Shown one piece after another: positions 51,973 through 60,286 of a stretch of 64,000 nucleotides of DNA. The notes beneath the pieces were generated by a model. It was not told the origin of the DNA. It worked only from the letters and a program-made list of their open reading frames with translations, and did no database searches. Source of the DNA: an uncultured Bacilli bacterium (GTDB lineage Bacteria > Bacillota_I > Bacilli_A > RF39 > UBA660); contig CAJUTK010000002.1 of NCBI GenBank assembly GCA_910589375.1, forward strand, positions 186,001 through 250,000, written 5' to 3'. A program made the translations under genes and the position numbers. Within the stretch, counting starts at the first letter, position 1; each line of letters starts with the position of its first letter.

Positions 51973-52004
51973 ATGAGCCATCTCGTTGAAAAGGGGGAAA
52001 TTAT

Positions 52005-53705
52005 ATGTACGAAGAAAGAAGAGAAAGTTTTTCAGTTAGAGATTTAATTTTACAAGTATTATTTATTGTACTATTTGTCTTTATCCTAATTTTAATATTC
52101 CCAACTAAGGGATATATGAAAAAGTATATTGATAAGAATGGTAAGGACACAGGTACTAATACTACAGTTGTCGAATCAAACTTTGATGTAGACCAATTAG
52201 CAGCATTATACAATCAAATTTTTGCTAATAATGTTGTAGCTATGAAAGAAGCAGCTATTGGATATTACACTACAGATAGATTACCTGCTAAAGTAGGTGA
52301 ATCTGATAAGATGACTTTACAACAAATGTATGATAAGCATTTAGTGTTAAAGTTAACAGATAAAAATGGAAATGCATGTGATGTAACAAAATCTTATGTA
52401 TCTGTAACAAAATATGAAAATGAATACCAAATGAAGGTAAACTTAAGTTGTGGTGGAGAAGAAGATTATATCATCGTATACTTAGGATGCTATGATTATT
52501 GTGATGCAACAGGTGTTTGTGAAAAACAAACTCCAACAAAACCAACTACACCATCTAAACCAAGTAAACCAACAACAAATACAACAGTAAATAAAGTTAC
52601 AAATATTACAAATAATTATTATTATGAAAATTGTGATTGTGAAAAACCAAAATATTACTGTTCAATTGTAAATGGTAAATATTATGATGCAAGTGGAAAT
52701 GAAGTTAACAAAGAAGCTTATGAAAAAGCTTGTAATGAAGAAAAAAGATATTATTGTTCAATTGTAAATGGTAAATATTATGACGATAAAGGTCAAGTAG
52801 TAAGCAAAGCTGAATATGATAAAGCTTGTTCACAACCAACTAAAAAATACATTTGTGAATATAAGAAAGTAACAAATGGTGAGTGGGGACCATATGGACC
52901 TTGGTCAGAATGGACTACTACTAAACTTACTGAAAATAATAATACACAAGTAGATACAAAAACAGAACAAGTTGTAACTGGTTATACTACTAAGAAAGTA
53001 CAAACAGGTACAAAAACAGAAACTTATATATCAAACTATACAACTTCTAAGTATGTATCAGGATACACAACAGAAAAATATGTATCAGGTCATACTACAG
53101 AAAAATATATTTCAGGATATACAACGCAAAAAGTACAAACAGGTACTAAAAAAGTACAAATAGGAACTACAACAAAGACAACTACTAAAAAAGTTGCTGC
53201 AGGTACTAAAACCACTTATGTATCTTCTGGTTCAGGAACAACAATTCCAAATAATACAAGTGAATATACTTATGTAAAAACTGGTTCAACTCAATCTCAA
53301 AGTTGTTCAAGTTGTGCTACTGTAACTGTATATACATGGGATGTATATAAACTTACAACAGTTTATAAAACAGAACAAGTAACAGAAACAGTACCAGTAT
53401 ATTCTGTACAACCAGTATATGAAACAAAACAAGTTCCAGTATACTCAACTAGACAAGTTCCAGTATACTCAACTAGACAAGTTCCAGTATACTCAACTAA
53501 GAAAACTCCAGTATATGCTACTAGACAAGTTCCAGTATACGATGAAGTAAAAACACCAGTTTATGGAACTCAAACTTACTACCGTTCAAGAACAAGAACT
53601 TATAGTGGAGGAAGTACAGATACAAAATGGAGTACATGTGATCCAGTTGATACTTCTTTAACAAGTCAAGGATATTATCAAACTGGTAATGTAAAGGAAG
53701 CATAA
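52005..53705 (+). CDS. Membrane-anchored Thr-rich repeat protein (putative surface protein)
   Basis: The 566-residue protein has a short charged N-terminus, one membrane anchor (about residues 15-33) and a large outside part. A globular region (about 50-170) is followed by a Thr/Pro/Lys linker, two Cys-bearing repeats of about 32 residues (YCSIVNGKYYD), a Trp-rich stretch WGPYGPWSEWT, a run of ten-residue units of the type YVSGYTTEK, then eight PVY units spaced mostly by eight residues (VPVYSTRQ). No sortase motif is seen. It is probably an adhesin, stalk or cell-wall binding protein. The start ATG has AGGGGGA upstream. Confidence 0.9.
   Translation: MYEERRESFSVRDLILQVLFIVLFVFILILIFPTKGYMKKYIDKNGKDTGTNTTVVESNFDVDQLAALYNQIFANNVVAMKEAAIGYYTTDRLPAKVGESDKMTLQQMYDKHLVLKLTDKNGNACDVTKSYVSVTKYENEYQMKVNLSCGGEEDYIIVYLGCYDYCDATGVCEKQTPTKPTTPSKPSKPTTNTTVNKVTNITNNYYYENCDCEKPKYYCSIVNGKYYDASGNEVNKEAYEKACNEEKRYYCSIVNGKYYDDKGQVVSKAEYDKACSQPTKKYICEYKKVTNGEWGPYGPWSEWTTTKLTENNNTQVDTKTEQVVTGYTTKKVQTGTKTETYISNYTTSKYVSGYTTEKYVSGHTTEKYISGYTTQKVQTGTKKVQIGTTTKTTTKKVAAGTKTTYVSSGSGTTIPNNTSEYTYVKTGSTQSQSCSSCATVTVYTWDVYKLTTVYKTEQVTETVPVYSVQPVYETKQVPVYSTRQVPVYSTRQVPVYSTKKTPVYATRQVPVYDEVKTPVYGTQTYYRSRTRTYSGGSTDTKWSTCDPVDTSLTSQGYYQTGNVKEA
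52650..52835 (+). repeat. Two-copy Cys-bearing repeat in the surface protein
   Basis: Two copies about 93 bases apart encode YYCSIVNGKYYD...G..V.K..Y.KAC. They are nearly identical for about 40 bases, implying a recent duplication. Confidence 0.85.
52975..53165 (+). repeat. Ten-residue YTT repeats in the surface protein
   Basis: Units of the type KYVSGYTTEK, KYVSGHTTEK and KYISGYTTQK recur about every 30 bases, flanked by VQTGTK copies. Confidence 0.8.
53385..53575 (+). repeat. 24-base repeats encoding PVY units
   Basis: Eight PVY units are encoded here; three in a row (53430-53501) are almost perfect 24-base copies, beginning CAAGTTCCAGTATACTCAAC. Such identity allows slippage and length change. 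Confidence 0.88.
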
Positions 53706-53708
53706 AGG

Positions 53709-53731
53709 AAGCGTTGAAAAACGCTTTTTTT
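53709..53731 (+). terminator. Intrinsic terminator after the surface protein gene
   Basis: The stem AAGCGTT / AACGCTT with loop GAAA is followed by T5. Confidence 0.88.
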
Positions 53732-53733
53732 GT

Positions 53734-53762
53734 TTGACATCAAAAATCTTATATGTTATCAT
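53734..53762 (+). promoter_or_regulatory. Candidate promoter of the next unknown gene
   Basis: TTGACA at 53734 and TATCAT at 53757 are spaced by 17 bases, fused to the upstream terminator. A second TATAAT at 53782 is closer to the start and could be used instead. Confidence 0.6.
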
Positions 53763-53808
53763 AAATTTAGAATAAGGATAGTATAATTATAATAGGAAGG
53801 GGTGCACT

Positions 53809-54228
53809 GTGAAAGGGACATATCTATTTGACTATGTAAATGAAAATGAATTTAAAAAATTAGAACGTTCTTTAAAAAAGTATAACATGCTTGCTTATAA
53901 GAAGTTATATTTTGAGTATTACCCAGCCTTAAAAGAGGGAAATTTCCTAGGAAAACTGATTGCTACTAACAAAACAAATGGTACTAAGACATATGAGTTA
54001 AAGCTTCCTACAGATGCCCTATTTTCAAAGGTGCATGGCGATATTAAACTATATTATCTAGTTTACGAGAATGAAAAAATTGTAATGTTGGACAAGTTTG
54101 AGCCAATGGATATCTTAAGTGAAGGTCATGCAAGTGAATTAGTAACTTACAAGGGAGTTATGGTTTCAAAACAACATTCTGATAAAGATATGTTTAAGAT
54201 TAACTTATTAAATATGTTAGATAAATAA
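53809..54228 (+). CDS. Unknown protein of 139 residues
   Basis: Not recognised. It is soluble, basic and beta-rich in the middle. GTG 53809 follows GGAAGGGGTG. It is a single gene bounded by a terminator on each side, between the surface protein and the ATPase pair on the other strand. Confidence 0.8.
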   Translation: MKGTYLFDYVNENEFKKLERSLKKYNMLAYKKLYFEYYPALKEGNFLGKLIATNKTNGTKTYELKLPTDALFSKVHGDIKLYYLVYENEKIVMLDKFEPMDILSEGHASELVTYKGVMVSKQHSDKDMFKINLLNMLDK

Positions 54229-54252
54229 AAACCAGTTTAATACTGGTTTTTT
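54227..54252. terminator. Bidirectional terminator between convergent genes
   Basis: The stem AAACCAG / CTGGTTT with loop TTTAATA has T runs on both strands. Confidence 0.82.
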
Positions 54253-54951
54253 TTATGAATTTAAAATCCAATCAACAATTGCACTTTTTATTTGATAGTA
54301 TTCTTCTTCTTCAAATTGCATATTAGCAATACAATATTTTTTATTTGCAATATGGGAACAAAAGATGCATTCATGTAAGTTGAAGCAGTCCTGAATAAAT
54401 AGGGAATTGCTTACTTTATTAGAACATATTACATGATAACTGTTACTACAATCTTTTGAATCATCTACTTTGATGCAGAAAAGGGATGAAGAGCTTCTCT
54501 GAGATGCTAGTAGAAACTCACTATTACCACAAGAGTCACAGTAAATAAGATTTTTAGAATCACTACAATCTGTTGATTGATAGATGTTTTCACAGCGATA
54601 GATAGTGTCACTTTTCACTACATTAATAGAGTCATAAACTCTTTCTGTTGTAGTTAGATTTACTTGATTCCATATATCAATAATTTCTTGAAGGTTAGAT
54701 ACATTTTGTTTAGGAAGCATCCAACCTATATCTGTATCTCTTTTTTCCATATTTTCTAAAGTAATAAACTTTCCACTACTAATAGCATCTGCCCAAGTAA
54801 TTTCATTAGTAGTAGAATCATTTACTTTTTTAGGTAGTTTTACATCAAATGCAAATTTTTCTAAGATTGTATCTAATGAGTATTGGTTTTGCTTTTCAAA
54901 AATATTTTGAAATATTTTATTAACGATAGTGATAGCTACAGCATCATTCAT
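54253..54951 (-). CDS. Cys/Ser/Asn-rich repeat protein coupled to the HerA/VirD4-like ATPase
   Basis: The 232-residue protein is of unknown function. Residues about 1-115 are a mixed domain with a KLPKKVN and an ADAISSGKF segment. Residues about 115-212 hold short irregular repeats of the kind C..S.nl..C, with about a dozen Cys, likely a beta-solenoid or metal-binding stack. The end reads KKYCIANMQFEEEEYYQ, which resembles a segment seen in Cys-rich repeat proteins of Candidate Phyla Radiation genomes (from memory, not checked). It overlaps the ATPase end by 8 bases, so the two form an operon. Nature of the partner is inference. Confidence 0.82.
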   Translation of the reverse strand: MNDAVAITIVNKIFQNIFEKQNQYSLDTILEKFAFDVKLPKKVNDSTTNEITWADAISSGKFITLENMEKRDTDIGWMLPKQNVSNLQEIIDIWNQVNLTTTERVYDSINVVKSDTIYRCENIYQSTDCSDSKNLIYCDSCGNSEFLLASQRSSSSLFCIKVDDSKDCSNSYHVICSNKVSNSLFIQDCFNLHECIFCSHIANKKYCIANMQFEEEEYYQIKSAIVDWILNS

Positions 54952-56797
54952 TTTTTATTCCTCCTCTTTGTGATGAATGTGTAATTAAAATATCTTTTAA
55001 ATTGGTTGTGTTTCCAATAGAAAATTCTATTTTCTTGTTATCTTTTTGGGATGAAGAAATAGGGGAATCTATTGTTTTTTCTTTTAATCTTGGAATACTT
55101 TCAAAGTTCATAGTTTGTGCTTTAAAGGCGGGGAGTAATATTCCATTAGCATTTATTCTAATAATACATTCTCGGTTATTTAATTCTGTTAACATTTTCG
55201 TCTTCGCTTCTACTGTATCTTCTAAAGGAACTTTCATAGGTAGGTGATTTACTAATAGCGCCGCATCCGTTCTAGAAACGCGAAATAAATAATAGTTTAT
55301 AGTATTAGCAAATATAGAATCTTTTAAATTATCTGATACTTGGTTAAAATATTGACTAGCTAAAATAAGAGATAAATTATATTTTCTTGCTTCAGATAGA
55401 AAACGTGATAAAATAGGATTTTCAACAACAGCAACTTCATCGACAATAAAGATAATATGCTCAGAAAATGAATAAGATTGAACAAGTGTAAGCAACTTCT
55501 GCATAATTAATCCTGAAATAGTTTTTACACTTTTATCTCCAAGCTTTGTTTTATCTAAAGAGAAAATGGTTAGAAAGTTATCTTGAATAGTCTCTTGTAA
55601 GGAAAAATCATTATTTTCTTGATTAAAGACAGGAATCATTTCCATTTCATCAATGAAAGAAATAATAGGGGAGATTGCCTCACCATAGGACTTTGTTTTT
55701 AAGTCATTAAAGTCAGATAAGAAAAAGTCTATTACACTACTTGGTAAAAGTTTTTCTTGCTGCTTTAAAAGAAAAGTCCTGTATTCTGTATCTAGTAAGA
55801 CCTTTCTTAGTGTATGAAACGTAAAATTATTACTAGATAATAGTAAATGGATAGAGTGCCTTAATACCCTCTCTAGTTTAGAATTATATTGATCAGCTAT
55901 TAAAGACTTAAATAATTCTAGTAATAATTCAGTAGAGGATATTGTATCATTTTGATTATTATGAAATAGGTTAATACTATTAAAATTATTTTTAAAGTCG
56001 ATTACTTTACCAATACCTCCAATATCATTTTCTAAAGCAGCATGTGGGTCTATAATTACTACTTTGTATTGATTTCTAAACTGTATATTTTTATAGATAT
56101 TGTGAATAAATAAACTAATAAATTTAGACTTTCCAGCTCCACTAGCACCCAAAATCAAAGAGTGTTTATGAAATTCGTAGTTATTTAGTTTTAAATAAAA
56201 ATCTCCTTGTAGATAGGGAAATGTATTTACCTTTACAAGCGAAGATGTCGTTTCACTTTGTAATAAGTGTAGAATTTTTTGTATATCTAAATATTTAGGT
56301 ACACTTTTATAGAAAAAACGTGCGTTTTTATCAAGATTTAAAGTTAAGATGGATGTAGGATTAGAAAATAGATTTCTATGTCTATAAACAACACTCTCTT
56401 TTTCTAAGTAAAAATAGACTTTAGAGCGGATTTTAGTGTTACTTAATTTACAAAATTCAATTTCAATATATTTTAGTTTTTTTCTTTTTTTTATTTCAAA
56501 GTATTCTACTATATCAATCAGTTTATTTTCTATAATAAAAGTAGGTAAAGAATAGATTGGATTTTCTATTTTTATTTCTTCAGTTTGTTTTAAAATAAAA
56601 TCAGATAAATTATGTATGGTAGAGGGGAGTGTGTATTTTGTTTTTACATAGTAGCGAATTTCATTATTATTAATTGCAATTGTTAATTTCCATTTTTTAA
56701 ATATCCCTTGATAATTGGAAATACTTCTTATAAATTCTAGCCATTTCTCTCCCTCTATGTTACAACTGGCTAAGAAAATTTCTGACGTTAACCCCAT
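54944..56797 (-). CDS. HerA/VirD4-like ATPase (type IV secretion coupling or DNA translocase type)
   Basis: The 617-residue protein has an N-terminal domain of about 200 residues without a known family, then a P-loop ATPase core. Walker A is GASGAGKS at about 217-224, a VIIDPHAAL segment follows at about 246-254, and Walker B IIFIVDEVAVV is at about 448-458. A LASQYFNQV sensor segment follows. The DPHxxL box is a feature of HerA and VirD4/TraG-type DNA pumps. No transmembrane segment or other conjugation gene is seen. The ATG at 56797 follows GAGGTGAC and an extended -10 TGCTATAGT. Confidence 0.85.
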   Translation of the reverse strand: MGLTSEIFLASCNIEGEKWLEFIRSISNYQGIFKKWKLTIAINNNEIRYYVKTKYTLPSTIHNLSDFILKQTEEIKIENPIYSLPTFIIENKLIDIVEYFEIKKRKKLKYIEIEFCKLSNTKIRSKVYFYLEKESVVYRHRNLFSNPTSILTLNLDKNARFFYKSVPKYLDIQKILHLLQSETTSSLVKVNTFPYLQGDFYLKLNNYEFHKHSLILGASGAGKSKFISLFIHNIYKNIQFRNQYKVVIIDPHAALENDIGGIGKVIDFKNNFNSINLFHNNQNDTISSTELLLELFKSLIADQYNSKLERVLRHSIHLLLSSNNFTFHTLRKVLLDTEYRTFLLKQQEKLLPSSVIDFFLSDFNDLKTKSYGEAISPIISFIDEMEMIPVFNQENNDFSLQETIQDNFLTIFSLDKTKLGDKSVKTISGLIMQKLLTLVQSYSFSEHIIFIVDEVAVVENPILSRFLSEARKYNLSLILASQYFNQVSDNLKDSIFANTINYYLFRVSRTDAALLVNHLPMKVPLEDTVEAKTKMLTELNNRECIIRINANGILLPAFKAQTMNFESIPRLKEKTIDSPISSSQKDNKKIEFSIGNTTNLKDILITHSSQRGGIKNE

Positions 56798-56835
56798 AAA
56801 ACCGTCACCTCGATATGTACTATAGCAGAAAAACA

Positions 56836-56874
56836 ATAAAAAAAACTGACTTTTTATATTCAAAAAAAGTCAGT
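56836..56874 (-). terminator. Terminator of the AraC-type gene
   Basis: The stem AACTGACTTTTT / AAAAAGTCAGTT is followed on the minus strand by a long T run. Confidence 0.82.
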
Positions 56875-57671
56875 TATTCAATAGCTACTAAAAAATCGGT
56901 TATTTCATCATGATAGTATTCTAGTTCTGGTATTGCTTTTAAGTTATATTTACAGCTTGGTAAAAATTCTAGATAAAACTTTTGAGAAATATCATGAATG
57001 TCTTCTGCTTCTTGGCTAGGAATTCTAAAAGAAAGCCATTTGCTAGCAGGAATAATAATTTTTTCAAAATCAGGTATGTATTTATCATATAAAATAAAAT
57101 AATAATTGCATTGAAGATGTTCTTCTTCCTCATAAGAAATCATAGCATAGGGAATATCACCGTAAGAATCTTTATATTGTTTTTCCATTTCTATAAAAAA
57201 CTTAGGGGCATCTTCTTGAATATGATCGTTATCAGTAGCTACACCTTTTCCATATACTATCATTTCTTCACGTTCTACAATCTGATATTCCATATCTTTT
57301 ATAGAAGTATCAATTTCATTTAAAACAATTCTAGGAAAGTTCTTAAGAATAGTTGTATTTGTTATTTTACTAGGATTGATGCCATGAAAAGAAGAGAAAG
57401 CTCTAGAGAAGGCTGTAGCACTCTCATATTGGTATTTAAGCGCTACATCAATGATTTTTTCATTATTAGTAATAAAATCATATCCAGCACATGATAAACG
57501 TCTTTTTCTAATATAATCTGATAAAGTAATAGTTGTAAGCAGTGAAAATATTCTTTGCATAGTATAAGAGTTTACTCCCATTATACGAGCTAAAACATTA
57601 TAATCTATTTTCTCTTCTAAATGATTATCAATATATTCTGTAATTTCGTTTATTTTTTGATAGATATTCAT
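56874..57671 (-). CDS. AraC-type regulator with effector-binding domain
   Basis: The 265-residue protein has an N-terminal AraC/XylS DNA-binding domain (about residues 8-107, with SDYIRKRRLSCAG and the second helix-turn-helix ATAFSRAFSSFHGINPS) and a C-terminal GyrI-like/effector-binding domain (about 125-265). This layout is typical of MarA/Rob-like or multidrug-sensing regulators. It is read in the same direction as the ATPase pair but has its own terminator. Confidence 0.88.
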   Translation of the reverse strand: MNIYQKINEITEYIDNHLEEKIDYNVLARIMGVNSYTMQRIFSLLTTITLSDYIRKRRLSCAGYDFITNNEKIIDVALKYQYESATAFSRAFSSFHGINPSKITNTTILKNFPRIVLNEIDTSIKDMEYQIVEREEMIVYGKGVATDNDHIQEDAPKFFIEMEKQYKDSYGDIPYAMISYEEEEHLQCNYYFILYDKYIPDFEKIIIPASKWLSFRIPSQEAEDIHDISQKFYLEFLPSCKYNLKAIPELEYYHDEITDFLVAIE

Positions 57672-57720
57672 ATTATCACCAATATTATTATACCATAAAA
57701 TAGTTAGAGTGTTCTTTTTA

Positions 57721-57752
57721 TAAGAAAAACTAGCAAGACTTGCTAGTTATTT
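57721..57752. terminator. Hairpin after the 139-residue gene
   Basis: The inverted repeat AACTAGCA / TGCTAGTT, with a five-base loop, is flanked by T-rich sequence on the minus strand. Confidence 0.75.
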
Positions 57753-58166
57753 TTCTTTTGCTAGAGTAGTATACTCAGCTAACATAGCTAATTCTTCGTC
57801 TGCTTTTTTTTGAAAGTAACTAGCTAATTCTTTTAAATATTTTTTTCCGAAACGAGTGGTTAAGAAAATTCTTAATTCTTGATCTAGTACTGTAGGTGGA
57901 TATTCCCCACATAAACCGGCATTATGCGTGCTAAGACAAAAGTCATTAACTCTATAAGTATCTAAAATATGTATCCCATCTCCACTACTGATGAGGGCAT
58001 ATCTATCACCATTTAAGTCTTTTCGATCCCTCTCTTTTGAAACTTTTACCCAAGTTGCAGCTCTAGGTGGTTGCATTTCGCTTTTTTTTCGATAATGCTG
58101 TGTACTGAAATTAATTAGGGCAACCCATTCCTCATCTGTTAATTCGTTAATAAACTTGAAATCCAT
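57747..58166 (-). CDS. Unknown protein of 139 residues
   Basis: Not recognised. It has a DEEWVALINFS start, a basic middle with RAATWVKVSKERDRKDLNGDRY, then CLSTHNAGLCGEYP, and a helical C-terminus rich in Lys, Glu and Leu. Soluble. Upstream lies AAAGGAAATTACT as a ribosome binding site. It stands alone. Confidence 0.78.
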   Translation of the reverse strand: MDFKFINELTDEEWVALINFSTQHYRKKSEMQPPRAATWVKVSKERDRKDLNGDRYALISSGDGIHILDTYRVNDFCLSTHNAGLCGEYPPTVLDQELRIFLTTRFGKKYLKELASYFQKKADEELAMLAEYTTLAKEK

Positions 58167-58259
58167 AGTAATTTCCTTTCTAAAATTGTCCCTTATTATA
58201 GCAAATAGTTATGAAAATAGCAATTTCATGTTATAATAAAAGAGAATGAGGTTATAGTT

Positions 58260-58826
58260 ATGAATGTCAAAGAATTAATAGAAAAATATGTTTCATACAA
58301 TGAGCAGGAGAAAAAAGATCAAGAATTAATACTAAAATGCTTAGATACTTTTGAGGATGTATTGAGTAGAGAAAATGAAATTGTCCATTTTACTTGTTCT
58401 GGTTTTGTACTTAATAAAAAGAGAGATAAAGTGTTAATGGTATATCATAATATTTATAATTCCTGGTCATGGGTAGGCGGTCATGCGGATGGAGAAGGTG
58501 ACTTTTTAAGTGTTGCGATAAGGGAAGTAAAAGAAGAAACGGGCGTTCAAAATGTTCATGCTATTAGTCCTGACATAATAGCTTTAGATGTTTTGCCTGT
58601 TATTAGTCATATTAAGAGAGGAAGTTTTGTATCTTCTCATATTCATATCTCAGTAGCCTATTTATTAGAAGTAGATGAGGAAGAAATACTTCATATTAAG
58701 GTTGATGAGAATAGTAATGTAGGGTGGTTATCACTAGATACTTACCTTGATTCTGTAAAAGAAGAACATATGAAGCCAATTTATCAAAAGATAGTTGAGA
58801 AAGCAAAGAAAAAAGGATATTTATAA
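58260..58826 (+). CDS. Nudix hydrolase
   Basis: The 188-residue protein has the Nudix box in the common GGHADGEGDF... REVKEETGV form near residues 78-100. It hydrolyses a nucleoside diphosphate linked to another moiety; the substrate is not known. An N-terminal helical part of about 40 residues precedes the fold. The start follows GAGGTTATAG. Confidence 0.9.
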   Translation: MNVKELIEKYVSYNEQEKKDQELILKCLDTFEDVLSRENEIVHFTCSGFVLNKKRDKVLMVYHNIYNSWSWVGGHADGEGDFLSVAIREVKEETGVQNVHAISPDIIALDVLPVISHIKRGSFVSSHIHISVAYLLEVDEEEILHIKVDENSNVGWLSLDTYLDSVKEEHMKPIYQKIVEKAKKKGYL

Positions 58827-58838
58827 ATATCCTTTTTA
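58811..58838. terminator. Bidirectional terminator between convergent genes
   Basis: A perfect inverted repeat, AAAAAGGATATT and its complement around TATA, covers the end of the Nudix gene and faces the next gene on the other strand. Confidence 0.85.
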
Positions 58839-59801
58839 TTATTGTATAATGGTATCTAGTTTTTTTACAATTTGTTTTGCTTTCTCATCTTCAATAGGAG
58901 AAGAAATCGTAATTTCATCAGAATCGTCACCCTCATATACTGGATTAGGCGATATTTTTCTCATTCTTACATTACCTTTTTCTAAGTCAATTTCTAATCC
59001 ACCTTTACTTGGATGAAAAGCCAAATCTGTTAGCCAAGCATAGCCATTCGATATTAATTCATAGTTAGAGCGAGCGAGAAAATTGCTGGAAGTTCCAATT
59101 TTTAGATTTTTATCTAGATGATATAGGCTTGCAATTCTAGTAGAAAGTACTTTATATAATTCTAATAAATCTGATTTAATAGATTTTAGCTGAATAATTT
59201 CTGCTAAGTCAAGATCTATTAAGTATTGACTTATATCTGTACATTGTTTTGGCCATTTACCATATTCCATTTGCTTTTGGATATGTGCTTGCCAAATAGC
59301 TTCTATCATCTTAGCAGCAATATTTTTTCCAATCTGTAAATCTGTTTTCTCAATTTCAATCTCTGGAATTGTTCTTTTTGGTAGGGAAGATACATATTCT
59401 GCAATAATATCTCTAATTTTTTTAGTTGTTCCTTTTCCATGTTGTCCTAGCCCATAATCCATATAATATGTATTTAATCTACTATAATCTCCATCATTCA
59501 GTAAATAATTTGCTTTTATCAAATAATCGGAATCTTTAGGACTATATTCCATTGTCATATGAGGAGTGATACCTTTTTGTGGTGTGTTCCAATCCTCCTT
59601 ATTTTTTCTTTCGAAAAATCTGCGGAATAATCTTTCATTTTCATGAATAGAATCTTCAACTTTCATATGTTCTTCAAAAAAGTATAAAAAAGAAACAAAT
59701 TCTGATGTTAAAAAACTAGGCTCGTAACCATTTTTTACTTTATATATCATATATTCTACAATTAAATCATCGACTGTTAATTTAAGTTCTAAATTTATCA
59801 T
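58839..59801 (-). CDS. Unknown protein of 320 residues
   Basis: Not recognised. It is soluble and helix-rich, with conserved-looking GQHGKGTTKKIRD and SSNFLARSNYELI segments and an acidic C-terminal end. No catalytic motif can be named. It ends at the shared terminator with the Nudix gene. Confidence 0.8.
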   Translation of the reverse strand: MINLELKLTVDDLIVEYMIYKVKNGYEPSFLTSEFVSFLYFFEEHMKVEDSIHENERLFRRFFERKNKEDWNTPQKGITPHMTMEYSPKDSDYLIKANYLLNDGDYSRLNTYYMDYGLGQHGKGTTKKIRDIIAEYVSSLPKRTIPEIEIEKTDLQIGKNIAAKMIEAIWQAHIQKQMEYGKWPKQCTDISQYLIDLDLAEIIQLKSIKSDLLELYKVLSTRIASLYHLDKNLKIGTSSNFLARSNYELISNGYAWLTDLAFHPSKGGLEIDLEKGNVRMRKISPNPVYEGDDSDEITISSPIEDEKAKQIVKKLDTIIQ

Positions 59802-59860
59802 AAATCCTCCTTATAAGTTGTTATTATAACATAAAAGAGCTTATTTTTATATAGAAAAGA

Positions 59861-59886
59861 AAAAAACCAATCTTTTGATTGGTTTT
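59861..59886 (-). terminator. Terminator of the tRNA unit
   Basis: On the minus strand, AAACCAATC / GATTGGTTT is followed by T6, just beyond the tRNA-Leu gene. Confidence 0.85.
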
Positions 59887-59895
59887 ACATTCTCA

Positions 59896-59980
59896 TGGTG
59901 CGAGTGAAGGGACTTGAACCCCCATGCCTTGCGGCGCTAGATCCTAAGTCTAGTGCGTCTGCCAATTTCGCCACACTCGC
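59896..59980 (-). tRNA. tRNA-Leu, anticodon UAG
   Basis: Read on the minus strand, acceptor GCGAGTG pairs with CACTCGC, the anticodon loop CTTAGGA gives UAG, and a long variable arm (CGCCGCAAGGCA) marks a class II tRNA. The 3' CCA is encoded. It is the second gene of a two-tRNA unit. Confidence 0.95.
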
Positions 59981-59986
59981 AGAAAA

Positions 59987-60063
59987 TGGTGGATCTTGTA
60001 GGACTCGAACCTACGACCGCCCGGTTATGAGCCGGATGCTCTAACCAACTGAGCTAAAGATCC
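59987..60063 (-). tRNA. tRNA with CAU anticodon, probably tRNA-Ile2
   Basis: The minus-strand gene has acceptor GGATCTT/AAGATCC, the anticodon loop CTCATAA (anticodon CAU) and an encoded CCA. The CTTTAGCTCAG start and GGCTCATAACC arm are typical of tRNA-Ile2, whose C34 is changed to lysidine by TilS to read AUA. The elongator tRNA-Met usually has GGTTCATACCC. Met cannot be fully excluded. Confidence 0.85.
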
Positions 60064-60083
60064 AATAACTTGAATACTCATAT

Positions 60084-60112
60084 AATATACCATAATTAAA
60101 ACTTGAATGCAA
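60084..60112 (-). promoter_or_regulatory. Promoter of the tRNA unit
   Basis: On the minus strand, TTGCAT (60112-60107) and TATATT (60089-60084) are spaced by 17 bases, 20 bases before the tRNA. Confidence 0.7.
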
Positions 60113-60157
60113 TAGTATAATTTGAAATTTTGGGAAATTTATTTTCCAAAAAAGAAC

Positions 60158-60186
60158 TTGGCAAAAACCATTCACTATGATATAAT
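60158..60186 (+). promoter_or_regulatory. Upstream promoter of the lipoprotein gene
   Basis: TTGGCA at 60158 and TATAAT at 60181 are spaced by 17 bases. A further TTGGGAAA/TTTTCCAA inverted repeat lies just upstream (about 60129-60148). Confidence 0.65.
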
Positions 60187-60227
60187 TTATATTGTATGAA
60201 ATAAGTGAAAAAATAGCCTTAAAAGAT

Positions 60228-60256
60228 TTGACAAAATGTCAAAAAGGTGTTAGTAT
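60228..60256 (+). promoter_or_regulatory. Second promoter of the lipoprotein gene, with inverted repeat
   Basis: TTGACA at 60228 and an extended TGTTAGTAT (TAGTAT at 60251) are spaced by 17 bases. The -35 lies inside the inverted repeat TTGACAAAATGTCAA (60228-60242), a possible operator. Confidence 0.7.
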
Positions 60257-60286
60257 ATACGCTAACTTTGGAAGAGGGGGAAGAAT

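Noticed and set aside
53385..53575. Repeats that could be taken for a CRISPR array
   Set aside because: The 24-base units lie inside one open frame, have no unique spacers and encode a regular peptide repeat. No cas genes are present.
54253..57671. A conjugative or integrative element around the ATPase
   Set aside because: No relaxase, integrase, mating-pair or replication genes were found nearby and no flanking repeats, so only the two-gene unit is claimed.
59896..60063. tRNA genes as an attachment site for an island
   Set aside because: No partial tRNA copy or direct repeat of the tRNA 3' end was seen in the window.
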